Positions 60,890 to 64,000 of a DNA stretch of 64,000 bases are shown in pieces (the stretch's first letter is position 1; each line of letters starts with the position of its first letter). Position numbers and translations under genes: made by a program. Under the pieces are notes generated by a model, which did no database searches, had not been told where the DNA came from, and worked only from the letters and a program-made list of their open reading frames with translations. Source of the DNA: Chondrilla cf. caribensis (Eukaryota; Porifera; Demospongiae; Chondrillida; Chondrillidae); assembly GCA_964020155.1 (NCBI GenBank), contig OZ026559.1, positions 1,723,345 to 1,787,344 of the forward strand. Reading direction: 5' to 3'.

Positions 60890-63880
60890 TCATGTAACAG
60901 GCCAGGTGTGGAGGTGAGGAGTGCTTCATAATCTAGATCTGGACATCAGCTAGGTCTGGAACAATTATCAGCTTGACATGTCCCCTCTGCCATGAGCTAC
61001 CCAAGAAGGTAATTAGCATAATTTCTATTATTATTAACCACCTCAGAATAAACCCAGAGTCATGGGCAAAGTTTGCGGGGATGAGTGTTGTTTCAAGGTT
61101 TAAAACATTTTACCATTTTGGCACACCCCCTCGGTCATGAGTTACACAATAAGACAATTAGGATTTTTATTCCTATTCTCTCCTATACATTGATAGTATT
61201 TAACCACCTCAGAATAAACCTAGCTTCACAGGCCACATATATGGAGATGGGAAGCATTTCAAAGGTTAGACCACTTTACCAGCTGTGTGTAGAAAAAATA
61301 TCAGCTTGACACGCCCCCTCTGCCATGAGTTACGCAATAAGACAATTTGCATTAATATTCCTATTCTCTCCCATACATTGATAATAAGTAAACACCTCAG
61401 AATAAACCTAGGTTTACAGACCACATATATGGAGATGGGAAGTGTTTCAAAGTTTTGACCAATTTACCAGCTGTGTGTAGAAACAATATCAGGTTGACAC
61501 TCCCCCTCTGCCATGAGTTACGCAATATAGACAATTAGCATTTTTATTCCTATTTCTCCCATACATTGAATATATTAAGCACCTCAGAATAAACCTAGCT
61601 TCAAAGGCCACATATATGGAGATGGGAAGTGTTTCAAAGGTTAGACCACTTTACCAGCTGTGTGTAGAAAAAATATCAGCTTGACACACCCCCTCTACCA
61701 TGAGTTATGCAATAAGACAATTTGAATTTTTATTCCTATTCTCTCCCATACATTGATAATAATGAACCACCTCAGAATAAACCTAGCTTCATAGGCTACA
61801 TACATGGAGATGGGAAGTATTTCAAGGTTTGGACCAATTTACCAGCTGTGTGTAGAAATAATATCAGCTTGACACACACCCTCTGCCATGAGATACGCAA
61901 TAAGACAATTTGCATTTTTATTCCTATTCTCTCCCATACATTGTATATATATTAACCACCTCAGAATAAACCTAGGTTTACAGGCCACATATATGGAGAT
62001 GGGAAGTGGTTCAAAGTTTAGACCAATTTACAAGCTGTGTGTGGAAAAATCATCAGCTTGTCACACCCCCTCTGCCATGAGTTACGCAATAAGACAATTA
62101 GCATTATTATTTCTATTCTCTCCCATACATTGATAATAATTAAGCACCTCAGAATAAACCTAGCTTCACAGCCTACATTTATGGAGATGGGAAGTGTTTC
62201 AAAGTTTAGACCAATTTACCAGTTGTGTGTAGAAAAAATATCAGCTTGACACACCCCTTCTGCCATGAGTTATGCAATAAGACAATTTGCATTTTTATTC
62301 CTATTCTCTCCCATACATTAATAATAATTAAGCACCTCAGAATAAACCTAGCTTCATAGGCCACATATATGGAGATGGGAAGTGTTTCAAAGTTTAGATC
62401 AATTTACCAGCTGTGTGTAGAAAATATATCAGCTTGACACACACCCTCTGCCATGAGTTACGTAATAACACAATTTGCATTATTTATTCCTATTCACTCC
62501 CATACATTGAATATTATTAACCACCTCAGAATAAACCTAGCTTCATAGGCTACATATATGGAGATGGGAAGTATTTCAAGGTTTGGACCAATTTACCAGC
62601 TGTGTGTAGAAAAAATATCAGTTTGACACACACCCTCTGCCATGAGTTACGTAATAACACAATTTGCATTCTTTATTCCTATTCTCTCCAATACATTGAT
62701 AATAATTAAGCACCTCAGAATAAACCTAGCTTCATAGGCTACATATATGGAGATGGGAAGCGTTTCAAAGGTTAGACCACTTTACCAGCTGTGTGTAGAA
62801 AAAATATCAGCTTGACACACCCCCTCTGCCATGAGTTACGCAATAAGACAATTTGCATTTTTATTCCTATTCTCTCCCATACATTGATAATAATTAAACA
62901 CCTCAGAATAAACCTAGGTTTACAGGCTACATATATGGAGATGAAAAGTGCTTCAAAGTTTAGAACAATTTACCAGCTGTGTGTAGAAAAAATATCAGCT
63001 TGACACCCCCCCCTCTGCCATGAGTTATGCAATAAGACAATTTGCATTTTTATTCCTATTTCTCCCATACATTGAATATATTAAGCACCTCAGAATAAAC
63101 CTAGCTTCAAAGGCTACAAATATGGAGATGGGAAGCGTTTCAAAGCTTAGACCACTTTACCAGCTGTGAGTAGAAAAAATATCAGCTTGACACATCCCCT
63201 CTGCCATAAGTTATGCAGTAAGACAATTAGCATTTTTATTCCTATTTTCTCCCAAACATTGATAATAATTAAACACCTCAGAATAAACCTAGGTTTACAG
63301 ACCACATATTATTGAGATGGGAAGTTTTTCAAAGCTTAGACCAATTTACCGGCTGTGTGTAGAAAAAATATCAGCTTGACACCCCCCCTCTGTCATGAGT
63401 TATGCAATAAGACAATTTACATTTTTATTCCTATTCTCTCCCATACATTGATAATAATTAAACACCTCAGAATAAACCTAGGTTTACAGGCCACATATTT
63501 GAAGATGGGAAGTTTTTCAAAGCTTAGATGAATTTACCAGCTGTGTGTAGAAAAAATATCAGCTTGACACCCCCCCCTCTGCCATGAGTTACACAATAAG
63601 ACAATTAGCATTTTTATTCCTATTTCTCCCATATATTGAATATATTAAGCACCTCAGAATAAACCTAGCTTCAAAGGCTACATATATGGAGATGGGAAGC
63701 GTTTCAAAGGGTTAGACCAATTTACCAGCTGTGTGTAGAAAAAATATTAGTTTGACACACCCCTTCTGCCATGAGTTACGAAATAAGACAATTTGCATTT
63801 TTGCATTGGGATTTGTTTCAAAGCTTAGACCAATTTATCAGCTGTGTTTGCAAAAAAATTCAGCTTGAGACACACCCTCC
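60890..63880. repeat. 188-bp satellite array 3 (about 16 monomers)
   Basis: Same monomer family and the same degenerate opening (CATCAGCTAGGTCTGGAACA) as arrays 1 and 2. Near the end a monomer is truncated: after TTTGCATTTTTGCATTGGGA (about 63790-63811) the sequence jumps into the middle of another monomer. The array is cut by different sequence at about 63885. Confidence 0.95.
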
Positions 63881-63884
63881 AGGG

Positions 63885-64000
63885 CCGGAGCAAGCTCTGC
63901 ATTAGTGGTACGGCCATCAGCGTAGCATAGCGAATAGTATTGGCATTTACATGACATGAAATTGGACACATCATTATATGATCCAGTGTTTCCCCCAGGC
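63885..64000. mobile_element. Probable transposon ends at the window edge
   Basis: CAGGGCCGGAGCAAGC begins right after the satellite (about 63888), and the last bases CAGTGTTTCCCCCAGGC look like the start of a hAT-type terminal repeat. Both motifs resemble common hAT-superfamily termini. The rest lies outside the window, so this is tentative. Confidence 0.4.

Overview
The window is AT-rich metazoan genomic DNA: genes have spliceosomal introns with GT..AG borders, there are long CA microsatellites, a satellite, MITE-like elements and a villin-headpiece exon pair. No bacterial or phage gene is seen. The mix of ankyrin, Roc-COR GTPase and death domains exists only in animals among known families. 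With the compact introns, this makes an early-branching animal, most likely a demosponge such as Amphimedon, my best guess. The species is inferred, not shown.

The window holds almost three copies of one tandemly duplicated unit of about 23-25 kb, all on the + strand. Each unit runs: a promoter/leader region with a conserved CACGTG E-box and two short leader exons; a first intron of about 1.7-2.6 kb; one giant exon coding for a long ankyrin solenoid, a Roc GTPase, a COR domain and a C-terminal domain; a chain of small exons coding for acidic linkers and two or three death domains; a 3' UTR intron; a stretch of decayed death-domain exons mixed with CA/CATA microsatellites; an AT-rich tail; and an array of a ~188-bp satellite. 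Unit 1: gene A 2534-12346, satellite 17940-21835. Unit 2: gene B 27405-37641, satellite 41690-46045. Unit 3: gene C 49740-56677, satellite 60890-63880, after which the window ends in what looks like a transposon junction.

The giant open reading frames look like complete genes but are not. In all three the frame runs past a conserved GTGAG splice donor, and the stop that follows is intronic. Splicing from that donor continues in phase 1 into the death-domain exons, and every later coding junction is also phase 1. Predicted proteins are 2585 (A), 3027 (B) and 2088 (C) residues. The order ankyrin-Roc-COR-death matches the C-terminal part of DAPK-type ROCO proteins, with no kinase and with two or three death domains. 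The family is diverging by module gain and loss: A has a private second death domain, C has lost the first death-domain exon, and B carries a fresh 246-bp amplification in its ankyrin region. A role as GTP-switched adaptors in cell-death or innate immune signalling is inference from domain content.

Between satellite and promoter lies a minus-strand remnant of a villin/gelsolin-like gene: an intact two-exon headpiece at 46201-47139 and a decayed copy of one exon at 22580-22711. First introns and spacers carry several MITE-like insertions and a tRNA-derived SINE.
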